Origin: Candidatus Dojkabacteria bacterium
Lineage (GTDB): Bacteria > Patescibacteriota > Dojkabacteria > J137
Assembly (NCBI GenBank): GCA_003694175.1
Contig: RFKV01000030.1
Coordinates: 1 to 21,729 of the forward strand
Direction of reading: 5' to 3'
Length of the DNA: 21,729 nt
Shown one piece after another: positions 13,565 through 21,679 of the stretch. Under the pieces are notes generated by a model. It worked only from the letters and a program-made list of their open reading frames with translations, was not told the origin of the DNA and ran no database searches. Position 1 is the stretch's first letter. The number at the start of each line of letters is the position of its first letter. The translations under genes and the position numbers were made by a program.

Positions 13565-15142
13565 ATGGTTAGAACACGTATTGCTCCTAGTCCAACTGGG
13601 CCGCAAATACATATAGGTAACTTAAGAACTGCCCTATTTAGTTATATGTGGGCAAAAAAGAACAATGGAGAGTTTATACTCAGAATAGAAGACACTGATA
13701 GAAAAAGATATGTTCCTGGGACAGTGGAAGGTTTACTTAAAGTGTTTGAGGATTTAGGAATTATGCCGGATAGATATCCCTCTAAAGAAGACATAGATGA
13801 AATGGAAAATTTTAAATTTTCTGATGATACATGGATCTTTGAGGATTATCTTGATACTTTAGATGATAAGATTTTTGAGAATAAATTCATTCAGACTCAA
13901 AGACTTAAGCTTTATCAAAAGTATGCAAGAAGACTTCTTCGTGAGGGTTGGCTGTATGCTTGCTTTTTGTCTTCAGAAGAGCTAGAAAAGGTTAAGCGGA
14001 GCCTGCCCAAGCACCAGCCTTTTAGGTCTCCACATAGATTCATGAGTCCTAAAGAGGTTGATACTCGTATTAGTCGTGGTGATAGGTTTGTGTTGAGGTT
14101 GAATGTTGAAAAGTGTATCAAGGAGTTTGGAGTAAATCTTGATTATGAGGATTTAGTTTTAGGGAAAATGAGTTTTGACTTAAGTACCGTTGATGACCAG
14201 GTGATGATTAAATCAAACGGCATACCAACGTATCACTTTGCGGTTGTTATTGATGATTACTTGATGGGTATAACTCATCCAATACGTGGCTACAGTTGGC
14301 TGCCATCCACTCCAAAACAAGTTTTATTATATAAAGCACTTAAATGGGAAGTTATACCGTTTGGCCATGCAACAGATATTTTGGACCCATCGGGTGGTAA
14401 ATTATCAAAAAGAAAGGGCGCAGTCTATGTTTCAGAATTTTTGAAACAAGGTTATTTACCGGATGCACTTTTAAATTTTGTGTCCTTCCTTGGTTGGAAA
14501 CCGAAAATAACTTATTCCCGGGGGGAAAAAGAGAGGGAAATATTTGATTTTCAAGAGCTTGTCTCTTTGTTTAATATTGAAAATATCAGTAAAACTAATC
14601 CAGTCTTTGATAGAGCAAAACTTGTCTGGTACAACAAGCAATACTTGAAGATGAAATCAAATCAAGAACTATCAGAGATTTTTAGAGAATGGATCAGAAA
14701 ATGGCGTTTTGATGATCCTTTATCAAAGTTTATATTAGATGATCATAAACTAGATGCTAAGCTGGAATTACTTAAAGAAAGGTCAGATAATCTGCTTAAT
14801 ATGTTTGAGCAAATATCTTTCTTTTACCTAAAGCCCAACAACATAGATTGGAGTATAAAGCAATTAGCAGATGTTCTATCAAACAAGCGTTTAATTTTAT
14901 TAAACATAAAAAAGTTGTTTGAGAGTTTTGATGAAGATACAAGTAAATGGAGACACGAAGATTGGGAGAGAGGTATGAGGAATATAGCTGACGTTTACAA
15001 AGTAAAACATGGCGATGCATTCATGCTATGTAGGGTGGCCTTAGTAGGTTCTCCTATTTCCCCGCCTTTGTTTGAATCTGCAGTGATACTCGGAAAGAAA
15101 GAGGTTACAAGCAGACTTTACGATGCTGCTTTTAGGCATTAA
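13565..15142 (+). CDS. gltX: Glutamyl-tRNA synthetase
   Basis: Class I synthetase of 525 residues (usual range about 465-500). Core motifs: RIAPSPTGPQIHIGN (HIGH motif as HIGN, 16-19), FILRIEDTDRKR, IPTYHFAVVIDDYLMGITH, and KLSKR (279-283, KMSKS motif). The extra length comes mainly from an insert of about 35 residues at 71-111 (ending just before FIQTQRLKLYQKY), which replaces the usual EGPY-Q loop. The normally conserved RGEEW or RGSDW after GITH is RGYSW here. The C-terminal anticodon-binding part is present. No glutaminyl-tRNA synthetase is seen in the window, so a non-discriminating enzyme with GatCAB is possible but not shown. Single-gene unit with an extended -10 promoter. Confidence 0.95.
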   Translation: MVRTRIAPSPTGPQIHIGNLRTALFSYMWAKKNNGEFILRIEDTDRKRYVPGTVEGLLKVFEDLGIMPDRYPSKEDIDEMENFKFSDDTWIFEDYLDTLDDKIFENKFIQTQRLKLYQKYARRLLREGWLYACFLSSEELEKVKRSLPKHQPFRSPHRFMSPKEVDTRISRGDRFVLRLNVEKCIKEFGVNLDYEDLVLGKMSFDLSTVDDQVMIKSNGIPTYHFAVVIDDYLMGITHPIRGYSWLPSTPKQVLLYKALKWEVIPFGHATDILDPSGGKLSKRKGAVYVSEFLKQGYLPDALLNFVSFLGWKPKITYSRGEKEREIFDFQELVSLFNIENISKTNPVFDRAKLVWYNKQYLKMKSNQELSEIFREWIRKWRFDDPLSKFILDDHKLDAKLELLKERSDNLLNMFEQISFFYLKPNNIDWSIKQLADVLSNKRLILLNIKKLFESFDEDTSKWRHEDWERGMRNIADVYKVKHGDAFMLCRVALVGSPISPPLFESAVILGKKEVTSRLYDAAFRH

Positions 15143-15206
15143 CAGTGGTAAAATTTTTCTTAGTATACTTCTGAATTAGTTCCATAAACAGCTTTTTGTA
15201 AAAAAT

Positions 15207-16268
15207 TTAGTAGGCTTTATTTTGAAATAACTCTCTAAGTTTTGGTCTTAACATTGATTCAAGCTCCTTAGATGTAACTTGACATTTTGCACCTCCAGCG
15301 TTTTTATGTCCACCAACTTCAAATCCTAATTCTGAGAGTATCAGTGGAAGGTCGATATTTGCTGAGCCCCTGACTCTATAAGAAATCTTGTTTATTTCTG
15401 AACTTAAGTTGAACCACACTATTAAGCCTATATCGTACTCACCCACACTGTTGAAAAGTTTATTTTTTACTATTTCATCCAAATTTTTATCCTGCCACTG
15501 AAGCCCAAAGTTTTTTTCCAACTCTCCTATTAGTTCTCCTCTCATGTACAATACCATTGTCCTTTCATCATCCCAAAAATTTATGTGTTTTAAAAATATT
15601 GCCAAAGCTTTCCATTCCTCTAGGGTCGAACTTTGTAGAAATTCATTTATTTGTTCACTGTTTGCACCAGATTTGATAAGTTCATGACCGAATAATAGCG
15701 AGTCATTCTCATTTTTGTGAAAGAATCTGTTTGAGTCGCTACAGTGTGCAAGGTATAGTAGATTAGCCATGTTGACAGTGATTTGAAAGTTTTCAGGCTT
15801 TACGAAATATTCCCAAAAAACTTGAGCAGTTGATACCATCGATTCGTCTCTAATAGTATTTTCTGGTATTATCGCCTCAATGTTGTTAGCTTGATGGTGA
15901 TCTATATTTACGAATCTGTTTATTCCTATCCTGTCAATCATTACTTGGTATTTCGGACCTACCAATCTACTAAAGTCACTTGAGTCAATACCTATCACTA
16001 AATCAAAATATTCCCATTCTACATCTTCAACATATCTCGGTACAATTTGTCCTACTTCGGAAATACTAAAAAATTCCTCTGGTATTTTGTTGAATGTTAC
16101 ATTTTGAACTTGTTTCCCTTTCATTATTAGCCATTCCCTTATGGCTAAAGCTGTACCATAACAATCCCAATCTGGACGAGCAGAATCAGAAATTATCATT
16201 ATTTTTCTTGCTTCATTAATCTTTTTTACTATAGCCGGAACTTTTTTTACAATTTCAGGATTAGTCAT
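15207..16268 (-). CDS. DHH-family phosphoesterase, NrnA/RecJ-like
   Basis: 353 residues from the ATG at 16268. A longer frame starts only at TTG (16331) and adds 21 residues with no family similarity. The two-domain DHH/DHHA1 layout of NrnA (nanoRNase / pAp phosphatase) is visible: ARPDWDCYGT (30-39), GIDSSDFSR (93-101), the DHH motif in VNIDHHQAN (120-128), and the C-terminal GGHKNAGGA substrate loop. NrnA degrades very short RNAs and 3'-phosphoadenosine 5'-phosphate, or cyclic-dinucleotide products in related enzymes. The usual motif I His (H-x-x-P-D-x-D) is Ser29 here, so one metal ligand seems lost. Convergent with gltX (64 bases between stops); lies downstream of the GT-C gene on the same strand. 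Confidence 0.88.
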   Translation of the reverse strand: MTNPEIVKKVPAIVKKINEARKIMIISDSARPDWDCYGTALAIREWLIMKGKQVQNVTFNKIPEEFFSISEVGQIVPRYVEDVEWEYFDLVIGIDSSDFSRLVGPKYQVMIDRIGINRFVNIDHHQANNIEAIIPENTIRDESMVSTAQVFWEYFVKPENFQITVNMANLLYLAHCSDSNRFFHKNENDSLLFGHELIKSGANSEQINEFLQSSTLEEWKALAIFLKHINFWDDERTMVLYMRGELIGELEKNFGLQWQDKNLDEIVKNKLFNSVGEYDIGLIVWFNLSSEINKISYRVRGSANIDLPLILSELGFEVGGHKNAGGAKCQVTSKELESMLRPKLRELFQNKAY

Positions 16269-16361
16269 GGATAAAACTAAATTAATGTATATACTGCTCT
16301 TATATTTTACGCTTTTTTTGTTATAAACCAAAACATGAGTTTTTTGTTTTATGATATTACT

Positions 16362-16384
16362 AAGTTTTTACAGAGAAAAAACTT
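16362..16384. repeat. perfect inverted repeat in the DHH/GT-C gap
   Basis: AAGTTTTT and AAAAACTT arms (8 bp) with a 7-base loop, 20 bases after the GT-C gene stop on the minus strand. It has no U-tract on the 3' side, so it is not a standard terminator; it may still be an RNA 3'-end hairpin. Confidence 0.4.
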
Positions 16385-16403
16385 GTGATTGATGGCAGAT
16401 AGA

Positions 16404-17927
16404 CTAGAAACTGTAATAGCAATATTCATCATAACAAACATTTTTTATACCATTCAACTTACACACATCAAACATTACATCCTCATATCCTACCTTAACT
16501 AAGGCCTTCTTACACTTATCACCAGAGAAATATACAAAAAGATTTTGACAATCATAAAGATCCTGTCTGCATTTTGCCCTATCTTTAAAAATTTGAGTAG
16601 TGGGGTTGTAAATTGGTGCTGCAACTTCCATTACAAGTCTTTGAAAGATTATGAATCCACCATTACCCAAATTTAATTTGAATTTGGGTAGTAACATACT
16701 GCCAAGGATTAGTAAAATGGTTGAGTATAGTATTGAAATATAAAGCAGGTATTTGAAGAGTTTATATAAGCTATTTCTTACTGAATCTTGCAGTTTTTTT
16801 AATACCTCTATTGCGTAGAATACCGATACGGGAAGCACAGACCAAATCACATATCGGGATGGCCCATATGTGCCATGGTTCCAGTTTGTAGTCGAGGATG
16901 CAAACGCTAACATTACAATAAGAACGAGAAACAAAAGAACATACTTAGTATAATCAAGATTTGCTATCTCATAAATCTTTACACCATTTCTATTTGCAAA
17001 TTTTAGGATTTTCCAAATTGAAAATACAGGCAATACAAATACAACCAAAGTCAAAATTGGACTAAAGAAAAAGATTCCAATTCCGGGATCAAAAAATAAT
17101 TCAAGGATTCTCTTAGGACTTATTAATGAAAAATCACTGTATCCAGTCTTGTGAATTAGATTAAGGGTATCAAAATTTATGTAAAAAAATATAAACGGTA
17201 GAAACGCGATAGAGAAGAAGATTATAAGCAAGAAGACCTTTTTTATTTTCTCCTTTATCGTGATTTTATCCTGAATCAGTTTAAATAGATAGTATCCTGA
17301 GTAAAATAATGACAAGAAAATTATGGGTGGATTTTGCGTAGATGCCATTGCAGATAAAAAGACTGATGGAAGAGTCTTCTTTTTATCAAAAAACAGAATT
17401 AGGGAAGTTATAACTAAACAGTAAGTCCAAAATTCTGGATGGTTCCAGTGTAAAAAAAACAATGAGATGTTTACTACAGTTAATGCCCAGATTAAAAATA
17501 GGTTTTTAGAGTAGCTTTTTACGATAAACATTGAAAGTAATGAAAAGAGGATGGCGTTAAAAACCTGAAATGACATTAGCGAATTAAAATTAAAAAACTC
17601 CAAAATCAGCCTCACTGGGACGACTAGCAGTGGGAACAACCAAAAATGGTAGGAATATAAGTTGCCGTTTTTTGCCTCAAAGTATCCTCCATACCTATGA
17701 GTGTTAAAGAAATTTGTTTTCCATCCTGCTTCTTCTGCAGCTTTAGCTAACTGAAGATTATCATCATTTCTCTGTTCAGGACTTAAGTGGTTTATAAAAG
17801 ACTCTGTCATTAAGTGATATTCAGTACCATCTCCATAATTGTCAGGTTTAAAGACGAACAACATCGATGTTACCACGAAGTAGCAGGCTAAAGCTATGAT
17901 TAATTTTGTAAATGAGCTATGCTTCAT
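16404..17927 (-). CDS. polytopic GT-C-like membrane glycosyltransferase candidate
   Basis: 507 residues from ATG 17927; the longer frame uses TTG at 17933. The first span (about 9-26) is followed by an outward loop with NYGDGTEYHLMTESF (acidic GDG at 32-34), the position where GT-C enzymes carry their catalytic acid. About ten further hydrophobic spans follow, with loop motifs LYSYHFWLFPLL, HWNHPEFW, FDPGIGIFF and HGTYGPSRYVIW. GT-C enzymes take sugars from polyprenyl-phosphate carriers on the outer face of the membrane. The last 65 residues are a tail with six cysteines, ending NVCYDEYCYYSF, probably outside the cell and disulfide-bonded. The start overlaps the ubiA-like stop by 11 bases, so the two are translationally coupled. 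I recognise the general GT-C pattern, not a named family. Confidence 0.7.
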   Translation of the reverse strand: MKHSSFTKLIIALACYFVVTSMLFVFKPDNYGDGTEYHLMTESFINHLSPEQRNDDNLQLAKAAEEAGWKTNFFNTHRYGGYFEAKNGNLYSYHFWLFPLLVVPVRLILEFFNFNSLMSFQVFNAILFSLLSMFIVKSYSKNLFLIWALTVVNISLFFLHWNHPEFWTYCLVITSLILFFDKKKTLPSVFLSAMASTQNPPIIFLSLFYSGYYLFKLIQDKITIKEKIKKVFLLIIFFSIAFLPFIFFYINFDTLNLIHKTGYSDFSLISPKRILELFFDPGIGIFFFSPILTLVVFVLPVFSIWKILKFANRNGVKIYEIANLDYTKYVLLFLVLIVMLAFASSTTNWNHGTYGPSRYVIWSVLPVSVFYAIEVLKKLQDSVRNSLYKLFKYLLYISILYSTILLILGSMLLPKFKLNLGNGGFIIFQRLVMEVAAPIYNPTTQIFKDRAKCRQDLYDCQNLFVYFSGDKCKKALVKVGYEDVMFDVCKLNGIKNVCYDEYCYYSF

Positions 17928-18810
17928 AAACAACGACTATCAGTATAACTACGGTGATAAATGAAATAATGAAGTTTAATTTATTTTGTAAAAACAGCTT
18001 ACTAGGATCATCTTCATATAAGTCTGATGAGTTGATCAGTTTTAGAAATCTAAAAGCTAGGAAAAGCACAAAAGGGAACGTTACGAGTATCAATCGGTTT
18101 TGCTGATCTGTTGTGATAGTATAAATCCCATAAATAAAAGTAAACAGAAATAAAGAGACATTAAATAGCTTCACTGTTAAGCTTTTGTCGTAGTTTTGCA
18201 AACTCTTTCTTGCTTTTTTGCCGACAAAGTTTAGCTCAAGTATTCTTTTGGCGAGAGATATACAAAATGCAATCAAAAACGTTAGCATAATTAAAAATAC
18301 AGATGGGATGACGCTAATGGCATACGAGCCGGCCAGTACCCTTAAAATGTAGCCAAAAGAATTTTGAAGTGTGTCTAAGTAGGCAATTTTTTTCGTAATG
18401 AAGCTATACAAAATGTTATTTATGAGGAATAAAATGAGAACAATGCTAACTTCAATCTTTCTACTCCAAAGAAATACCGAAATAGTGTTTCCTGTTATTA
18501 AGATAAAAAGTAGTATCATAGCCTCTTTTTTGGTTACTGCACCAGATGCTAAAGGTCTGAACTTTTTATTAGGATGGATTTTGTCTGATTCAATATCGAC
18601 ATAATCGTTAATTACGTACACTAAGCTGGAAGCTAAATAAAAGGATAGTGCTGCTAAAAGTGTTAAAATTGTCTTATCGGCGAAAAAAAAACCTTTAGAA
18701 AATATAAGGGGTGCAAAAACAAAGGCATTTTTGTGGATTTGGTGAATCCTTATAAGTTTTAAGTAGTTTTTTACTTTACCAATGAGGTTCAAGTTCATTA
18801 ACCATATCAT
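17917..18810 (-). CDS. UbiA-family prenyltransferase, decaprenyl-phosphate phosphoribosyltransferase-like
   Basis: 297 residues, about nine membrane spans. The first aspartate motif is N68-D69-x-x-D72-x-x-x-D76, inside YVINDYVDIESDKIHPNKK followed by FRPLASG. This HP-K-RP-A-G context is that of the DPPR synthase branch (mycobacterial Rv3806c) rather than quinone or heme UbiA proteins. Further shared features are FVFAPLIF near 30-37, the second motif YSFITKKIAYLDT, ILRVLAGSYA, and AKRILELNFVG...RKSLQNY. The known reaction joins phosphoribosyl pyrophosphate to a polyprenyl phosphate, giving polyprenyl-P-ribose-5-P. The start may be ATG 18810 or 18798. Its 3' end overlaps the GT-C gene; its 5' end overlaps the divergent PAP2 gene. 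Confidence 0.85.
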   Translation of the reverse strand: MIWLMNLNLIGKVKNYLKLIRIHQIHKNAFVFAPLIFSKGFFFADKTILTLLAALSFYLASSLVYVINDYVDIESDKIHPNKKFRPLASGAVTKKEAMILLFILITGNTISVFLWSRKIEVSIVLILFLINNILYSFITKKIAYLDTLQNSFGYILRVLAGSYAISVIPSVFLIMLTFLIAFCISLAKRILELNFVGKKARKSLQNYDKSLTVKLFNVSLFLFTFIYGIYTITTDQQNRLILVTFPFVLFLAFRFLKLINSSDLYEDDPSKLFLQNKLNFIISFITVVILIVVVYEA

Positions 18811-19303
18811 TAAGTTTGATGAGGAATTTTCTCACATAATTTTTAGGTGTTCAAATTATCTTGATCCATCATGGAAAGTTAGGAAGTTCTTTCTTTGTCC
18901 AAATAGGTATTTTGGCGCTCCAATTGGCGCTCTTTTGGTATTTTTTTATCCCAACAACATATTAATCAAGCTTTCTGCTGTATGTTTTGGTTTTATATCG
19001 ACGTTTTTAATTAGCGAGAATATATTAAAGAGTATTATCCAAAGGACACGTCCTAGCTACAGCTTTTTAAGAGGTAGTTACTCATTTCCATCAAGTCATG
19101 CTTTTAATATCGTAGTTATTTGTGTTTTGCTTTATTTTTTGTCAGAGGAAAAGAGTTTGTTTGGTTTTTTAGTACACGTTACTCCCATACTCTTTGTAAG
19201 TTTTTTTAGAGTATCATTGGGTGTTCATTACATAGGGGACGTTCTAGGCGGTTGGTTCTTTGCAATTTTATATTTGACAGTGATTGTTTACTTATTGTTT
19301 TGA
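18782..19303 (+). CDS. PAP2-family membrane phosphatase
   Basis: 173 residues, about five spans. All three PAP2 catalytic motifs are intact: K83-x6-R90-P91 (KSIIQRTRP), P103-S-S-H106 (FPSSHAFN) and R143-x5-H149-x3-D153 (RVSLGVHYIGD). These enzymes remove phosphate from lipid phosphates or pyrophosphates at the membrane. Beside a DPPR-synthase-like UbiA, the best candidate substrate is polyprenyl-P-ribose-5-P, as proposed for mycobacterial Rv3807c, but undecaprenyl-pyrophosphate recycling is an alternative. The ATG at 18782 is the only reasonable start: the next in-frame start-like codon is about 50 residues later. The gene therefore overlaps the 5' end of the divergent ubiA-like gene by up to 29 bases. 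GtrA follows after 18 bases. Confidence 0.92.
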   Translation: MRFKFINHIIKFDEEFSHIIFRCSNYLDPSWKVRKFFLCPNRYFGAPIGALLVFFYPNNILIKLSAVCFGFISTFLISENILKSIIQRTRPSYSFLRGSYSFPSSHAFNIVVICVLLYFLSEEKSLFGFLVHVTPILFVSFFRVSLGVHYIGDVLGGWFFAILYLTVIVYLLF

Positions 19304-19321
19304 GAGTGTTTATCTCTTCTT

Positions 19322-19717
19322 ATGTTTTTTTTGTCTATTTTAAAATCTAGAAGGTTTGTAAAGTTTTTTTTCACTTCAGTGTTTTGTGTGATTGTTGAGA
19401 TGACTTTTTTTACAATTTCAGTTGTGATTTTTTATTTAAATCCGTTAGTAGCAAGTCCAATAGGTCAAATAATTGGGTTTACTCTAAACTTCTTAATCAA
19501 CAAGTTTTTTACTTTTAACTCAAAGAGTGGATTTAAATTTTTTGAGGTGACAAATTTTGTATTGATCTTTACAATAAACATTTTCGTAAGTACAGCGATA
19601 CTTGCATTTTTAATTGATAACACAAAATTACACCCCACTGTTCTTAGGATAGCTGTAATTGTTGTTATGTTCTTCTTTAATTACTTTGCAATAAGTAAGT
19701 TCGTATTCTTTAAGTGA
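19322..19717 (+). CDS. GtrA-family membrane protein
   Basis: 131 residues with four membrane spans. Typical GtrA features: an N-terminal KFFFTSVFCVIVEM span, IGQIIGFTLNFLINKFFTF with the N-FLINK-FTF signature at the end of TM2, and the mirrored C-terminal FFFNYFAISKFVFF. Members are linked to flipping polyprenyl-phosphate-linked sugars across the membrane (GtrA in O-antigen glucosylation; mycobacterial Rv3789 in the arabinose-lipid route). It lies in tandem with the PAP2 gene and probably shares its transcript. Its stop is only 10 bases from the convergent argS stop. No Shine-Dalgarno is visible. Confidence 0.88.
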   Translation: MFFLSILKSRRFVKFFFTSVFCVIVEMTFFTISVVIFYLNPLVASPIGQIIGFTLNFLINKFFTFNSKSGFKFFEVTNFVLIFTINIFVSTAILAFLIDNTKLHPTVLRIAVIVVMFFFNYFAISKFVFFK

Positions 19718-19727
19718 GAGACCTTCT

Positions 19728-21614
19728 CTACATTTTGTCAACCCACTCAATGTTTAAAATTTTAAGGGCATTTTGTAGGTTTATTTCGAAGGCTTTGGTG
19801 ATTTGTAATCGCAAGATTTTTTTGTTTTCGTTTTCAGCGTTCAAAATAGGACAATTAGAATAAAATTTATTGAACTTATTTGCCAGTTCGTAACAGAAAT
19901 TGCAAATTAAAGCTGGGTTTAGTGCATTGGTAGCAGCGGTGACTACATCTGGAAATTTTGCTATTTGCCAAGTTAGTTCTTTTTCCTGATCGTTGATTTG
20001 CTCCTCTTTAACTTCACTAGTGAATAAATCATCAGGTTGACCTTTAAGCAGAGCTTTTGCTCTAACAAGAGAATAAAGTATGTAAGGGGCAGAATCACCT
20101 TCAGTAGAAATAGACACATCCTTATCAAACACTAGATCTTGATTTCTTGCTACTTTAAGTAGGGAGTATTTAACGGAGGCAATTGCCAATTTTTCAGCGA
20201 TTTCTTCTTTTTCTTTATCTGTAAATTCTGGCTTGATGTAACTATATATCTTTGATTTCATTTCGTCTAGCAGATCCATTACGTGATAAGAACCTTCTCT
20301 TGAAGATGCTTTGCCAATTGTTCCGTCAGGTTTTTTTACTAATATGAATCCATACGGTATATGTATAAAGTCACTATACTTACCTATGCCAAGTTGCGAA
20401 CATACTGCAAACATTTGCTTCATTTGTAAGCTTTGCTCAGGGCCTATTACCCACATCATAATGTCAGAATTAAATTTTTCTTTTTTTAGCTTCGTTAACG
20501 CTATGTCTTGTGTTATATAAAGCGAGGTACCATCACTTTTTAGAACTACAGTGTCAGTAAGAGCGAACTTCTTTAAACTTGTGATTACTGCACCCTCTGC
20601 TGTAGTGCTAAAAATTTGCATTTCCAGCCCCTTTTTGACGAGCTCTTTTCCCATCTTATAGTGATCACTTTCGTTCCAGACGTGATCAAATTGCCAACCA
20701 TTAATTCTTTCTAAAACTGCTTTATATCCCTCCCACACCCATTTTTGTGTCAACTCCCATAGCGCATGGTTTTTTGGATTTTCCGCTTCCCAGTCAACTA
20801 CTAGTTGTTTGACTATTTTTTCTGAATCCTTATTTTCTTTACAATCGTTAGCCCCTAATACATAAAGTTCGTCAATGAATTTACCCGGAAACATCCTTTT
20901 GGTTTCTGGTGTATGCCACTTATCTTGGTGTTCAAACCAATAGTTTAAGTCTGTTGGTGTTGATTCTTCTATTCTTGCAAATTTTAAATATCCCCACATC
21001 AGCTTTGCAATTGCTATTCCTCTGTTGTTGTTAACCATATCATTAAAAACCAATCCACCTTGCATTCTTATTAAGTTTGATATTGATATTCCTGTAACAT
21101 TATTTTTTAAGTGTCCTATATGCATTTCCTTGTTTGGATTTGGAGACGTATGTTCTATTAATATTTTTTTTGAGATTAATTTTCCTTGGTCGTATGAGCA
21201 ATATTTTGGATTTAGTGATTTACCATAGTTTTCTTTTTTATCCAGAGCTTCTCTAATTGCGTAGTAAAATGCGGAATCTCCAACAAAAAAGTTTATAAAC
21301 CCAGGTGGGGCAAACTCAGCTCTGAAGTCTAATTTGGGGTCACTGCCACCTCCTTTCTGATCGATAAAAAACTGATTTTTATTAAGTTCGTTAACTATTT
21401 GCATTGCTACCTGATTTGGCGACATCTTAAACTTTTTGCTCAATGTGAATGCAATGTTTGATGTAAAGTCTCCTTTGGAAAGATCTGATGATATCTCCAC
21501 TAATTGAAAATCATTCAAGTTATCAAAGCCTGAATTAGTTAGGTTGGGAAATGATTTCGTCAGTGCTGATATCAAAGTCTGTTTGATAATTTCTTTAAAA
21601 TTTTTTGCAACCAT
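19728..21614 (-). CDS. argS: Arginyl-tRNA synthetase
   Basis: Class I synthetase of 628 residues, somewhat longer than the usual 550-590. The N-terminal Add-1-like domain (1-150) recognises the tRNA D-arm. The HIGH motif is TSPNPNKEMHIGHLKN (HIGH at 165-168). DGTSLYITQDIAL and MMWVIGPEQSLQMKQMF are typical of ArgRS. The KMSKS-equivalent reads KASSREGS (435-442); ArgRS often departs from the consensus here, but Ala in place of Met is less common. The DALR anticodon-binding domain occupies the C-terminal 120 residues. A short glycine/aspartate segment (QKGGGSDPKLD) in the N-terminal domain accounts for part of the extra length. Driven by an extended -10 promoter with a leader of about 28 bases and no Shine-Dalgarno. 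Confidence 0.96.
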   Translation of the reverse strand: MVAKNFKEIIKQTLISALTKSFPNLTNSGFDNLNDFQLVEISSDLSKGDFTSNIAFTLSKKFKMSPNQVAMQIVNELNKNQFFIDQKGGGSDPKLDFRAEFAPPGFINFFVGDSAFYYAIREALDKKENYGKSLNPKYCSYDQGKLISKKILIEHTSPNPNKEMHIGHLKNNVTGISISNLIRMQGGLVFNDMVNNNRGIAIAKLMWGYLKFARIEESTPTDLNYWFEHQDKWHTPETKRMFPGKFIDELYVLGANDCKENKDSEKIVKQLVVDWEAENPKNHALWELTQKWVWEGYKAVLERINGWQFDHVWNESDHYKMGKELVKKGLEMQIFSTTAEGAVITSLKKFALTDTVVLKSDGTSLYITQDIALTKLKKEKFNSDIMMWVIGPEQSLQMKQMFAVCSQLGIGKYSDFIHIPYGFILVKKPDGTIGKASSREGSYHVMDLLDEMKSKIYSYIKPEFTDKEKEEIAEKLAIASVKYSLLKVARNQDLVFDKDVSISTEGDSAPYILYSLVRAKALLKGQPDDLFTSEVKEEQINDQEKELTWQIAKFPDVVTAATNALNPALICNFCYELANKFNKFYSNCPILNAENENKKILRLQITKAFEINLQNALKILNIEWVDKM

Positions 21615-21648
21615 ACTAATCTAAAAAATCCTATAAGCAAGTCTTTTG

Positions 21649-21657
21649 ATTATATCA
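21649..21657 (-). promoter_or_regulatory. extended -10 promoter of argS
   Basis: The minus strand reads TGATATAAT, identical to the gltX box, 34 bases before the ATG. No consensus -35. I see no T-box-like leader; the space is too short for one. Confidence 0.65.
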
Positions 21658-21679
21658 CGATAACTTAAAAATCGAATTT

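Noticed and set aside
16269..16331. Longer N-terminus for the DHH phosphoesterase
   Set aside because: It requires a TTG start and adds 21 residues not in the family; the ATG at 16268 is better.
19716..19730. Bidirectional terminator between gtrA and argS
   Set aside because: AGAGA/TCTCT makes only a 5-bp stem with a 3-base loop and no T-tract on either side.
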